Both the position numbers and the translations under genes were made by a program. Shown here piece after piece: positions 48,952-57,199 of a stretch of 64,000 nt of DNA (its first letter is position 1; every line of letters begins with the position of its first letter). The notes under the pieces are model-generated. The model did not search any database, was not told the DNA's origin, and saw nothing but the letters and a program-made list of their open reading frames with translations. Source of the stretch: Isoptericola dokdonensis DS-3 (GTDB lineage: Bacteria; Actinomycetota; Actinomycetes; Actinomycetales; Cellulomonadaceae); assembly GCF_001636295.1 (NCBI RefSeq), contig NZ_CP014209.1:2790001-2854000 (forward strand), given 5' to 3'.

Positions 48952-49299
48952 ATGGATCTATGGGATCTGGTTCGTGGCGCGGGCATAGCAATGCTCATGG
49001 CCATGCTGGTGCGACTGTTCCTTATTCTTGGGCTAGCCAGGGTTCGCCTCACTGACCTATTCGGGTACGTGGGTGGCTTTTGTGGCCTGCTGACGGTCGT
49101 CTTCTACATTCTCGATGAGTTCGGCGAGGGAGCCTGGGTGGTGCTCGTTGCTGGTGTCATTGGTGGGGCCGCTTGGACTGTTCGTTCGATCAGAGCACGA
49201 GCTCGCGATCCGGAGCACGTTCTCGTTGGTGTCTTCTACTTCGGAAAGGTTCCGCCTGCGACAGAGAACTGGATAAGCCTCAAAGGCCTCAAGAAGTAG
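48952..49299 (+). CDS. Small integral membrane protein in low-GC islet
   Basis: The 115-residue protein starts at ATG 48952, 4 nt after a strong GGGGGGAGG. Membrane spans are at about residues 10-30 (IAMLMAMLVRLFLILGLARV), 37-55 and 60-77. The C-terminal 40 residues are basic and probably cytoplasmic. No family is recognised. Codon use is unlike the neighbours: ATA, CTT, ATT and CTA appear, which are rare elsewhere in the window. This suggests recent acquisition. It stands alone, with 187 bp without a gene after it. Confidence 0.65.
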   Translation: MDLWDLVRGAGIAMLMAMLVRLFLILGLARVRLTDLFGYVGGFCGLLTVVFYILDEFGEGAWVVLVAGVIGGAAWTVRSIRARARDPEHVLVGVFYFGKVPPATENWISLKGLKK

Positions 49300-49486
49300 T
49301 TTCCGGCGGGCGCGCAATCCCGTGGGCGTGGGCCCCGTTGAGGAATGTGAGGCCCTGCGGACGATGATGTGGACTGCTGAGGAGCCTTACTCACGACCCG
49401 CAGGTCTTCGTATCCTTGCCGCGAGGCTCTGGACTGGAGGCATATCTGCTGGCGGGAGTGGCTCGGCTTGCCAGTCGCGAAAGTCC

Positions 49487-49969
49487 TCAGCCCACGAAGA
49501 CGCAGAACGGGTGGCCCGCCGGGTCGGCGTAGACGTAGAGGGGTTCGTCGGGGTCGTCGGGGTCGTCGGTGCGATCGAGCAGGAGCGTCGCGCCGAGGGC
49601 GAGGGCACGCTCGTGCTGGCGGGCGAGCTCGGTGGCGTCGGGCACGGTGGTGTCGAGGTGGAGCTGCTGCGGCACGCCGTCGTCGGGCCAGGTGGACGCC
49701 GGCAGGGTGTCGACCTGCTGGAACGCCAGCCCGACGCCGGGGCCTCGCAGCACGAGCCAGTCGGCACCCCGCGGGTCCGGCGCACCGGTCGCGGGCGGCT
49801 CGTCGCCCGGGCGGTAGGTGAGGCCGAACAGCTCGCGGTAGAACTCTGCGAGGCCGCGGGCGTCGGTCGTGTCGAGCACGACCTGCCGGATGCGGGGGTA
49901 CGTCGGCCCGGCGTCTTCGGCCGGCTCGTACCGGTCTGCGGACAGGGTGCCGTCGTCCGCCGTCGTCAC
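49487..49969 (-). CDS. VOC family (glyoxalase-like) protein
   Basis: The 160-residue protein starts at a GTG whose GTGA overlaps the stop of the DinB-like gene upstream. A single VOC unit of the Glyoxalase_6 type is present: RQVVLDTTDARGLAEFYREL at about 28-47, WLVLRGPGVGLAFQQVDTL, QQLHLDTTVPDATELARQHE, and the closing strand VYADPAGHPFCVFVG. It probably acts as a dimer. The substrate is unknown. Translational coupling to the DinB-like gene suggests shared function, perhaps in thiol- or toxin-related detoxification; that is inference. Confidence 0.88.
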   Translation of the reverse strand: MTTADDGTLSADRYEPAEDAGPTYPRIRQVVLDTTDARGLAEFYRELFGLTYRPGDEPPATGAPDPRGADWLVLRGPGVGLAFQQVDTLPASTWPDDGVPQQLHLDTTVPDATELARQHERALALGATLLLDRTDDPDDPDEPLYVYADPAGHPFCVFVG

Positions 49970-50559
49970 GGCCCCTCCGGGAACGACTCCGCGATGGCAC
50001 GCACCTTGGCGACGTAGGCGTGCTGGTCGATGTCGGGGATGTTCGTGGCCCGGGGGATGAGCCCGACGGCGCCGTCGATCTGCTCGCGCAGGATGTCGGC
50101 GTGCCCGGCGTGCCGGGACAGGTCCTCGATGACGTGCACGAGGATCCGCTGGAGCGTGATGTCGCCGCGCTCACCCCACCAGGGCACCTGGCCCGGGGCA
50201 TCGAGAGGCAGCTCGCTGATGATCGCGTCGGCCCACTCGCCGACCCGGCGGTACAGGTCGAGGATGCCCTCGGCGGTCTCGTAGGCGGTGAGGTAGAAGT
50301 CGGCGTTCGGGTCCTCGTCGAACTCCTGGATCCAGGCGACCTCGTCCGGGGTGGGCCACTCGCGGCCGAACGTCTCGCCGAAGTAGCCGATCTCGATGCT
50401 CGCCGCGTGCTTCACCAGGCCGATGAGGTTGGTGCCGGTGCCGGTGCGCGGCATCCGCAGCTCACGTTCGGACAGTCCCTCGCACTTCCACAGCAGCGCC
50501 GTGCGGACGTCCCGCAGGTAGTGCAGCAGCATCTGCTTCGGGTCGGGCAGCGTGTTCAC
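49966..50559 (-). CDS. DinB family (DUF664, mycothiol transferase-like) protein
   Basis: The start is a GTG at 50559, 6 nt after GAGGAG, giving 197 residues; the 22-codon upstream extension is rejected. It is a four-helix bundle of the DinB type: MLLHYLRDVRTALLWKCEGL, SERELRMPRTGTGTNLIGLV, and the metal His residues in VKHAASIEIGYFGE and ILVHVIEDLSRHAGHADILR. The H-x3-H pattern at the end is the third metal ligand site. Actinobacterial DUF664 proteins include mycothiol-dependent transferases. It is transcribed first in a two-gene unit with the VOC protein. Confidence 0.88.
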   Translation of the reverse strand: MNTLPDPKQMLLHYLRDVRTALLWKCEGLSERELRMPRTGTGTNLIGLVKHAASIEIGYFGETFGREWPTPDEVAWIQEFDEDPNADFYLTAYETAEGILDLYRRVGEWADAIISELPLDAPGQVPWWGERGDITLQRILVHVIEDLSRHAGHADILREQIDGAVGLIPRATNIPDIDQHAYVAKVRAIAESFPEGP

Positions 50560-50634
50560 TCGGATCTCCTCGCGTCGGTGCACCCCTGCTCGGTCGACGC
50601 TAGGCCCCGGCACCCACGCCCGCACTCGAATAAG

Positions 50635-50725
50635 CCGCGGGGCACCAGGCCCCGCCGAGCCACCCGAAGGTGGTCTCGACGCGGACCCGGTGCCCCGCGG
50701 TCAGGATCGACCGGTCAACGACCGG
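50635..50725 (-). terminator. Hairpins between the DinB gene and the S8 peptidase gene
   Basis: CCGCGGGGCACC (50635-50646) pairs perfectly with GGTGCCCCGCGG (50689-50700) over a 42-nt loop. CCGGTC-AAC-GACCGG (50711-50725) is a compact hairpin 24 bp after the S8 peptidase stop. The small hairpin is the likelier terminator for the peptidase gene. Confidence 0.55.
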
Positions 50726-50749
50726 CCGGACGCGCGACCCTCGAGGGGA

Positions 50750-53700
50750 TCAGCTCGTCAGGGTGAAGCGGACGGTCGTGACGTTGCCCGCCACGTCGTG
50801 CACCTTGAGGGTGTTGTTGCCCGCCTTGGCGCCGAACACGCCCGGGCGGACGTAGTTCAGGTCCGACCAGACGTTGTCCGTCAGGTCCTTCTCCACGCCG
50901 TTGAGGACGACCATGTCGACCTTCCCCGCGTCGTAGAGCTTGTAGGACACCTTCGAGTAGGTGCCGTCCGAGCCCACGGTGAACTCGGCACCGTCCTTGA
51001 CGGTGACCGTCGGCTTGACGTCGTCGCGCTCCGACTTCGTCACGGTGACCGGCGTCTCGAGGATCGTCGTCCCCGGGACCTCGTCCGCCACGATCTCGGT
51101 GCGGACGACGCCGTCGCCGGCCTTCTTCTTGGCGTCGAGCGTGACCTCGTAGGTGAGCGAACCACCCGGCGTCGGGTCGGTCGAGGTGACGACCTTGTCG
51201 GTGCCGTCGGGCAGCTCGGCGACCATGTCACCCTGCCCGATGTGGTTCTCCGCGCCCACGAGGAACGTCAGGTCTGCCGGGAGGGCGTCCATCGGCTCGG
51301 CGTAGGTGAACGAGACGTCCTGCTGCGACCCGAGGCCGATCCAGGCCTGGAAGGTCCGCGCGTCGGTGGTGCCCCACACGTTGACGTCCCACTGGACGAC
51401 GAGCCACTGGTTGACGCCGTCGTTGAGGGACCCGATGCGGATCCCCTCCGCACCCTCGCCGTTGAGGTCCGTCCAGAACGGTGCGAGCACGGAGTTCGGT
51501 CGAGCTGACGACGGCCCGTCCGGCAGCTCGCAGCACTTGCTGTCCTCCGAGGTGCCGCCTCCGGCAACCACGTAGCCGTTGGTGCTGATGCTGAGCGACG
51601 TGTAGGTGCGACCGTTGTAGGTGTACGCCGGGACGGTGTAGGTGATGAAGTCCTCGTCACCGACCGTCACGGGCGTGATGCCGAAGCCCGCCAGGTCGAG
51701 GTAGCCCGCCGGCGAGCCCTGCGGCACGTCGTCCACGGACGGCACGCCGGGCTCGGCACCGGTGAGGGTGGCCGTCTCGGCCGTGAGGCCCTTGAGCGCG
51801 CCGGTGCCCTGGGTGGTGGCGTTGACGGTCTGCTCGTTGAAGGACTCGTTGGTCGCCGTCACGGTGCAGGTGACCGACTCGTCGGTCGTGATCGACGTGG
51901 CGTCGCACGACTGCGACGCGACGACGTTGCCCTGCGTGGGCACGAACGCGACGGGGATGTGCCCGTCACCGTGGTTCGTGCGGAACGTGATCGCGCCGAA
52001 CTTCTGCGCACCGCTCGCCGACGTGTCGGTGATGGTGACGTCGAACGACGCGGTCCCGCCGGGGCGGATGGTGGCCTGCTGGGGCGTGACCTTGATGGTC
52101 GAACCCTCCGGGGCGTCCACCTTGGGCCGGACCACCAGGGTCTTGCCGGAGGTGTTCTCCAGGGTGCGGGTGGTGCTGAGGCGACCCGGCATGGTCGGGG
52201 CGTTGATCGACGGGATGTTGAGGTCGATCGCGTGCACCGGGTCGGTGGTCAGCGCGTTGTAGTTCGCGGTCGTCTCGCTGATCGTGAACGGCGCCTCGAG
52301 CGCCTCGCCGACGTCGACGCGACCGGCGCCCATGTCGAACGGGTCGGCGGGCGTCGTCAGGTCCTCCTTGAGGACCTCGGTGAGCGACTGGGTCATGATG
52401 GCCGACTTGATCTGGCCCGGGGTCCAGTCGGGGTAGGAGGCCTTGAGGAGCAGGCCGACGCCCGCGATGTGCGGAGCCGACATCGAGGTGCCGGAGATCG
52501 CCTGGTAGTACTTCCCGGCGGGCCCGGCGTCCGTGGACTCCGGCGTCGGGGTCATCGCGGCGAGGATGGACACGCCGGGCGCGGTGACGTCCGGCTTGAT
52601 GAACGGACCGGCGGGACCGCGCGAGGAGAACGCGGCCATGACGTCGCCCTGGCCCTCGCCCTTCGAGCCGGCCGGGAAGGAGCCCGTGATGCCGGTGTGC
52701 GAGTCCAGGTACGCCTTGAGCTCGGTGCCGTCCGCGACGTGCACGGCCGGGAGGTAGTGGTTGTCGGTCGCGACGTCGGCGAGGGCCGGGTTGTAGAGCA
52801 CCATGCCGGCCGCGTCACCGGCGAGGACGTTGTAGCCCTTCGCCACGCGGGCGTTCTCGCCGCGCTCGCAGACCACGATCTGGCCGTCGAACAGGCCGTC
52901 CGGCGCCGGCTCGAGGCACAGCGGGTCGGAGTAGGGGGCCTCGGCGGCGTGCACGACGGGCAGCGGCTCGGTGATGCCCGCGGTGAGGGACGCGCCCTCG
53001 ACCACGAACGAGGAGCCGTCGTCGGCGTTCAGCGTGAGGGTGCTGGTGAACGCACGGTCCTGGGTGGACGCGGCGACGGTGGTCACCCACGGGCTGACGT
53101 GGTTCGACGTCCCGGCGCCCGGGCCGTCGTTGCCGGCCGACGCGGCGACGAACACGCCCGCGTCGACGGCGTTGAGGAACGCCAGCTCGATCGGGTCGGT
53201 GACGTTGCTGCCGCCGGAGATCGAGTAGTTGAGCGCGTCGACGTCGTCGAGGATCGACTGCTGCACGGCGGCGACCAGGTCGGACGTGTAGCCGCCGCCC
53301 GGGCCGAGCGCCTTGTACTCGACGATCTTCACGCCCGGGGCGACGCCCTGGATGCGCGCGATGTCGGCGTCGATCTGCGGCTCCTCGACGATGTTGCCCG
53401 CCGTGGTGCCGGAGGTGTGCGAGCCGTGGCCCTCCGCGTCACGCGCGGTGCCCTGGTGCAGGTAGGCCGGGTTGTTCGCGTCGTAGAACTCGGTGAACGA
53501 GTACCCGCCGACGAGCTTGTCGTTGCACTCGAACGGGTCGACGGCCTCGGTGAGGGGGTTGTCGCCGTAGTCGCACCTCAGCGCGGGGCCGTCGTAGGGG
53601 GACAGGTTGCCCAGGTCCTCGAACGACTCGTGCTCGGGCCACAGGCCGGTGTCGATGTTGCCGAGCACCAGGCCGTCACCGGCCTCGGCGGTGGTGCCGA

Positions 53701-54313
53701 GGAGGTCGTAGGCGGCGCCCGCGTTGATGAACTCGGTGGAGGAGTCCGTCAGCGGCTGCTCGAGGGTGTTCTCCTGCACGGCGACGACGCCGGGCACCTC
53801 GAGGAGGGCGGGGATCTCGTCGCCCGGCACCATGGCGGCGACGCCGCCGTACACGGTGTCGAACTCCTGGACGATCTCCGTGCCCGGCACGGCGTCGGTG
53901 ACCTCGGCGGAGATCTCCGCCGTCTGGTCGGCGACGTAGCCGCGGTACTTCCGCTCGGCGGCGCTGGAGCCGGCGAGCGACTTCCCGGTGACGGCGGGGC
54001 TGGTCGCGTCGTACTGCGGCAGCGAGCCGTCGTAGGAGGCCACGGCGTCGAGGTCGTACTTGACCATGACGGGGACCTTCTTGGACGACGTCAGCTTCAG
54101 CAGCGCGGGGTCGGTCTCGACGAGCGAGCTGGACGGCGCCTTCGGGCCGTTCGTCTCGTGCGACGTGACGACGGGCTGCTCGGCGGCGAGCTCCAGGTCG
54201 TCGGGGTCCACGGTGGCGCTCGCACTGGTGGCGGCGAGCGAGGTGATCACCAGCGCGGCGCCCGAGGTGGTGGCGGCGAGCCGGATGAGGGACGGGTGTC
54301 TCCGTAAGCGCAC
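50750..54313 (-). CDS. Secreted S8 (subtilisin-like) serine peptidase with PA domain
   Basis: The 1187-residue protein starts at a GTG after AAGGGAG. A signal peptide ends near residue 33 (ATSASA). Residues 75-185 are an I9-type propeptide. The catalytic triad is intact: D221 (LGNIDTGLWPEH), H296 (GHGSHTSG) and S610 (ISGTSMSAPHIAG). A PA domain is inserted at about 440-550 (CERGENARVAKGYNVLAGDA). Fn3-like and beta-sandwich domains follow the catalytic unit, then a domain with ISTNGYVVAGGG and FWTDLNGEGAEGI. The C-terminal module ends GNNTLKVHDVAGNVTTVRFT. It is a large extracellular protease, probably cell-wall associated or released. No sortase motif is visible. Confidence 0.93.
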   Translation of the reverse strand: MRLRRHPSLIRLAATTSGAALVITSLAATSASATVDPDDLELAAEQPVVTSHETNGPKAPSSSLVETDPALLKLTSSKKVPVMVKYDLDAVASYDGSLPQYDATSPAVTGKSLAGSSAAERKYRGYVADQTAEISAEVTDAVPGTEIVQEFDTVYGGVAAMVPGDEIPALLEVPGVVAVQENTLEQPLTDSSTEFINAGAAYDLLGTTAEAGDGLVLGNIDTGLWPEHESFEDLGNLSPYDGPALRCDYGDNPLTEAVDPFECNDKLVGGYSFTEFYDANNPAYLHQGTARDAEGHGSHTSGTTAGNIVEEPQIDADIARIQGVAPGVKIVEYKALGPGGGYTSDLVAAVQQSILDDVDALNYSISGGSNVTDPIELAFLNAVDAGVFVAASAGNDGPGAGTSNHVSPWVTTVAASTQDRAFTSTLTLNADDGSSFVVEGASLTAGITEPLPVVHAAEAPYSDPLCLEPAPDGLFDGQIVVCERGENARVAKGYNVLAGDAAGMVLYNPALADVATDNHYLPAVHVADGTELKAYLDSHTGITGSFPAGSKGEGQGDVMAAFSSRGPAGPFIKPDVTAPGVSILAAMTPTPESTDAGPAGKYYQAISGTSMSAPHIAGVGLLLKASYPDWTPGQIKSAIMTQSLTEVLKEDLTTPADPFDMGAGRVDVGEALEAPFTISETTANYNALTTDPVHAIDLNIPSINAPTMPGRLSTTRTLENTSGKTLVVRPKVDAPEGSTIKVTPQQATIRPGGTASFDVTITDTSASGAQKFGAITFRTNHGDGHIPVAFVPTQGNVVASQSCDATSITTDESVTCTVTATNESFNEQTVNATTQGTGALKGLTAETATLTGAEPGVPSVDDVPQGSPAGYLDLAGFGITPVTVGDEDFITYTVPAYTYNGRTYTSLSISTNGYVVAGGGTSEDSKCCELPDGPSSARPNSVLAPFWTDLNGEGAEGIRIGSLNDGVNQWLVVQWDVNVWGTTDARTFQAWIGLGSQQDVSFTYAEPMDALPADLTFLVGAENHIGQGDMVAELPDGTDKVVTSTDPTPGGSLTYEVTLDAKKKAGDGVVRTEIVADEVPGTTILETPVTVTKSERDDVKPTVTVKDGAEFTVGSDGTYSKVSYKLYDAGKVDMVVLNGVEKDLTDNVWSDLNYVRPGVFGAKAGNNTLKVHDVAGNVTTVRFTLTS

Positions 54314-54478
54314 GGTGCGCTCCCTTCGTGTCGGTCAGGACGAGACCTCCGCCCCCGGCGTCACGGCGTTGTGACGGAGCCCGGCGTCGGACGTCTGAAG
54401 GAAACGTAAAGCATCTGTGATGCAGGCAACAGTCAGAGTTGTTTCACGGAGGTTTCCCGGGCGGGTGCCCGGGGGCGC

Positions 54479-55282
54479 TCAGCGCACCATGCTGTTGCCG
54501 TGCACGGCGGCGAGGCGCGCCTTGACGCTGAGGAGTGTCTCGATGATGAGGTCCTCGCGGCCGTCGCCCAGCCGGGCGATCGGCACGGCCACGCTCATCG
54601 CGTCGACGGAGTGCTGGGTGAACGGCAGCGCCACGCCGAAGCAGCGCACGCCGAGGCAGGACTCCTCGCTCTCGGTGGCGTAGCCCTGCTCGGCGGCGCG
54701 GTCGATGATGTCGAGCACGGCGTGCTTGTCGGTGGTGGTGCGGGGCGTGATCGCGGTGATCGACGTGGGCACGTGCTCGCCACGCTCCTCCGGCGGCATC
54801 TCGGCGATGAGCGCCCGGCCGAGCGAGGTGGCGTAGGCGGGCAGGCGGCGCCCGACGGCGGAGTGCATGCGCAGGGGGTGCACGGACTCGCGCTTGGCGG
54901 TGTAGATGACGTCGGAGCCGTCGAGGCGCCCGAGGTGGACGGTCTCGCCGGTCATCGCGGAGACCTCGTCGAGCACGGACGCGGCGCGGGCGAGCACGGG
55001 GTCGCCGTCGAGGTAGGCGGAGCTCACCACCAGCGAGTGGATGCCGAGCTGGAAGATGCTGCCGGTCGGGTCGGTCTGGAGCCAGCCTCGGTCGACCATC
55101 GTGCGCAGCAGCGCGTGCAGGCTGCTCTTGGGGATCCCGAGGCGCGTCGAGAGCTGGAGCTGGGTGCCGGGGCCGTGGGCCGCGATCTCGTCGAGGAGGT
55201 CCAGCGCGCGGGCGGCGGACTTCACGGGTCCGGCGCCGGCGACGCCGGTCGGCTCCCGGAGGAGCTCCTTCTGCAGCGGCAT
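54479..55282 (-). CDS. IclR family regulator of the hexuronate operon
   Basis: The 267-residue protein starts at ATG 55282, 6 nt after AGAGGAGA; a longer reading is rejected. The N-terminal winged helix (AARALDLLDEIAAHGPGTQL, GIPKSSLHALLRTMVDRGWL) and the IclR effector domain (MTGETVHLGRLDGSDVIYTA, ESCLGVRCFGVALPF) are complete. The domain with ExxxxC (EEESCLG) is usual for sugar-acid ligands. It diverges from kduI across 177 bp containing two similar candidate operators. It is probably a repressor released by a ketodeoxyuronate such as KDG, by analogy with KdgR. This is inference. Confidence 0.9.
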   Translation of the reverse strand: MPLQKELLREPTGVAGAGPVKSAARALDLLDEIAAHGPGTQLQLSTRLGIPKSSLHALLRTMVDRGWLQTDPTGSIFQLGIHSLVVSSAYLDGDPVLARAASVLDEVSAMTGETVHLGRLDGSDVIYTAKRESVHPLRMHSAVGRRLPAYATSLGRALIAEMPPEERGEHVPTSITAITPRTTTDKHAVLDIIDRAAEQGYATESEESCLGVRCFGVALPFTQHSVDAMSVAVPIARLGDGREDLIIETLLSVKARLAAVHGNSMVR

Positions 55283-55352
55283 GTTCGTTCTCCTCTGATC
55301 CTTCCCCGGGTCACCGGGCCCGGCCCGGAGGGTGAGATCCAGCCTAGCGCGA

Positions 55353-55368
55353 GTTCGCATACATGGAC
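55353..55368. promoter_or_regulatory. Candidate IclR operator 1
   Basis: GTTCGCATACATGGAC approximates GTTC-N8-GAAC and matches 12 of 16 positions of the site at 55419-55434. It lies near the IclR promoter (TAGGCT on the minus strand at about 55341), fitting autoregulation. Confidence 0.5.
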
Positions 55369-55381
55369 AGACTTCCACCCC

Positions 55382-55411
55382 TTGACTCGCGGACGGATCT
55401 GGCCCTATCGT
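55382..55411 (+). promoter_or_regulatory. Promoter of the kduI operon
   Basis: TTGACT (55382-55387) and TATCGT (55406-55411) are separated by 18 bp, the clearest sigma-70-type promoter in the window. Transcription should begin near 55418, inside the second operator candidate. Confidence 0.7.
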
Positions 55412-55418
55412 CGGGGCA

Positions 55419-55434
55419 GTTCACATAGACGAAC
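55419..55434. promoter_or_regulatory. Candidate IclR operator 2
   Basis: GTTC-ACATAGAC-GAAC is an inverted repeat at the predicted start of the kduI transcript. CAGTTCAC recurs at 55436. An IclR repressor here would block transcription of the uronate operon. Confidence 0.55.
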
Positions 55435-55459
55435 GCAGTTCACGAATCGAGGGTGCTTT

Positions 55460-56278
55460 GTGATTCAGGTTCGATACTCCAGCCCGCCGTCCAGCGCGGA
55501 GACCGCCACCACGGCCGACCTGCGGGACGCCTTCCTCGTCGACGACCTCTTCGTCGCCGGCGAGGTGCGCGGGACCTACACGCACGACGAGCGCATGGTG
55601 ATCGGCGGCGCCGTCCCCGGCACCGGCCAGCTCGACCTGCCCGCCTGGACCGACGTGCTCGGTGCCGACTCGCACCTCGCGCGGCGCGAGCTCGGCGTCA
55701 TCAACGTCGGCGCCGCCGGCCACGTCGTCGTCGACGGCGAGAAGTTCGAGCTCGACCATCTCGACGGGCTCTACGTCGGCCGGGGGAGCGAGGTGTCCTT
55801 CACCGGCGCCGACGCCGCCTTCTACTTCGTGTCCGCCCCGGCGCACGCGACGTACCCGACGCGGGCGCTCAGCCACGCCGAGGTGGAGCCCGTCGCGCTC
55901 GGCTCGGCGCAGGCCGCCAACGAGCGCAGCCTGTTCCGCTACGTCTGGGGCCAGGAGATCGAGACGTCCGTGCTCCAGTTCGGGGTCACCGTCATCGCCG
56001 ACGGCTCGGTGTGGAACACGTTCCCGCCGCACCTGCACGAGCGGCGCACCGAGGTGTACTGCTACGTCGACCTCGCCGAGGACGACCGCGTGTTCCACCT
56101 CATGGGCCGCCCCGGCGAGACGCGTCACCTCGTGCTGCGCAACCGCGAGGCCGTCATCTCTCCGCCGTGGTCCATCCACTCCGGCGCCGGCACCGGGTCG
56201 TACGCCTTCATCTGGGCGATGGCGGGGGAGAACAACACCTACACCGACCTCGTGCCCGTGGCGGTGGACGACCTGTGA
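55460..56278 (+). CDS. kduI: 5-dehydro-4-deoxy-D-glucuronate isomerase (KduI)
   Basis: The 272-residue protein starts at a GTG, 6 nt after GAGGG. The two-cupin KduI fold is complete: RGTYTHDERMVIGGAVPGT, LDGLYVGRGSEVSFTGADAA, and the zinc site H191-L-H193-ERRT-E198 with H240 in PPWSIHSGAGTGSY. It isomerises 5-keto-4-deoxyuronate, from pectin or glycosaminoglycan breakdown, to 2,5-diketo-3-deoxygluconate. The RELGVINVG block is diagnostic. The next gene, kduD, overlaps by 4 bp (GTGA). No polysaccharide lyase lies in the visible part. Confidence 0.93.
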   Translation: MIQVRYSSPPSSAETATTADLRDAFLVDDLFVAGEVRGTYTHDERMVIGGAVPGTGQLDLPAWTDVLGADSHLARRELGVINVGAAGHVVVDGEKFELDHLDGLYVGRGSEVSFTGADAAFYFVSAPAHATYPTRALSHAEVEPVALGSAQAANERSLFRYVWGQEIETSVLQFGVTVIADGSVWNTFPPHLHERRTEVYCYVDLAEDDRVFHLMGRPGETRHLVLRNREAVISPPWSIHSGAGTGSYAFIWAMAGENNTYTDLVPVAVDDL

Positions 56279-57033
56279 CCACCTCCCCGTTCGACCTGAC
56301 CGGCCGGTGCGCCGTCGTCACCGGGGCCGGTCGCGGCCTCGGCCAGGCGGTCGCCGTCGGGCTCGCCCGGGCGGGGGCGGACCTCGTCCTGCTCGGTCGT
56401 CCCGGCCGTCAGGAGGCCACCCGCGACCTGGTCGCCGCGCTCGGCGCGAAGGTCGACGTCGTCGACCTCGACGTGAGCGACCTCGACGCGGTCGCCGAGG
56501 TCGCCGCCGACCTCGACCGTTCCCACCAGGTCGACGTGCTGGTCAACAACGCCGGGATCATCGACCGCGCCGACTCCGTCGACGTCGGCCGCGACGACTG
56601 GCAGCGCGTGGTCGACGTCAACCTCACCGGGCTGTTCTTCCTCACCCAGCAGCTCGGTGCCCCGATGGTCGCGCGCGGCCACGGCAAGGTCGTCAGCATC
56701 GCCAGCCTGCTGTCCTTCCAGGGCGGCCTGCGGGTGGCGTCCTACGCGGCGAGCAAGCACGGCGTCGCCGGGCTCACCAAGGCGCTCGCCAACGAGTGGG
56801 GGCCGCGCGGCGTGCAGGTCAACGCCATCGCCCCCGGCTACATGGTCACCGACAACACCACGGCGCTCCGCGAGGACCCGGACCGCTCGCGGTCCATCCT
56901 CGAGCGCATCCCGGCCGGTCGGTGGGGCACCCCGGAGGACGTCGCCGGTGCGGCCGTCTTCCTCGCCTCGTCGGCCGCCGACTACGTCAACGGCCACGTC
57001 CTGGTCGTCGACGGCGGCTGGATGGCCCGCTGA
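56275..57033 (+). CDS. kduD: 2-dehydro-3-deoxy-D-gluconate 5-dehydrogenase (KduD), SDR family
   Basis: The 252-residue protein starts at a GTG overlapping the kduI stop. It is a classical short-chain dehydrogenase: TGAGRGLGQAV (Gly-rich loop near 17-24), LVNNAGI, catalytic Ser in SIASLLSFQGG, and Tyr/Lys in SYAASKHGVAG. The C-terminal GRWGTPEDVAGAAVFLAS is typical of KduD. It reduces the KduI product to 2-keto-3-deoxygluconate using NADH. The downstream 166 bp are C-rich. KDG kinase and aldolase genes are not in this window. Confidence 0.92.
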   Translation: MTTSPFDLTGRCAVVTGAGRGLGQAVAVGLARAGADLVLLGRPGRQEATRDLVAALGAKVDVVDLDVSDLDAVAEVAADLDRSHQVDVLVNNAGIIDRADSVDVGRDDWQRVVDVNLTGLFFLTQQLGAPMVARGHGKVVSIASLLSFQGGLRVASYAASKHGVAGLTKALANEWGPRGVQVNAIAPGYMVTDNTTALREDPDRSRSILERIPAGRWGTPEDVAGAAVFLASSAADYVNGHVLVVDGGWMAR

Positions 57034-57199
57034 CGGGCGTCCGGCACCGCTCCACCCGCACCACCCCAGCACCCCAGATCAGCCCCACCCCAGAGCAGCA
57101 CCGGCACCACACCCCAGACGACGAGCACCGCACCGCCGCGGTACCCGTCACGCAGTCTCCACCGCCGTACCCCGGCACCTGAAGAAATCGAGGAAGACA
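57034..57199 (+). promoter_or_regulatory. C-rich, G-poor intercistronic region (rut-like) between kduD and the binding protein gene
   Basis: The 166-bp space has a strong C-over-G bias on the coding strand, with repeated CACCCCAG/CACCC strings, and ends in GAGGAAG, the binding-protein ribosome site. C-rich, unstructured RNA of this type can load Rho. A role in setting operon stoichiometry is inference. Confidence 0.4.
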
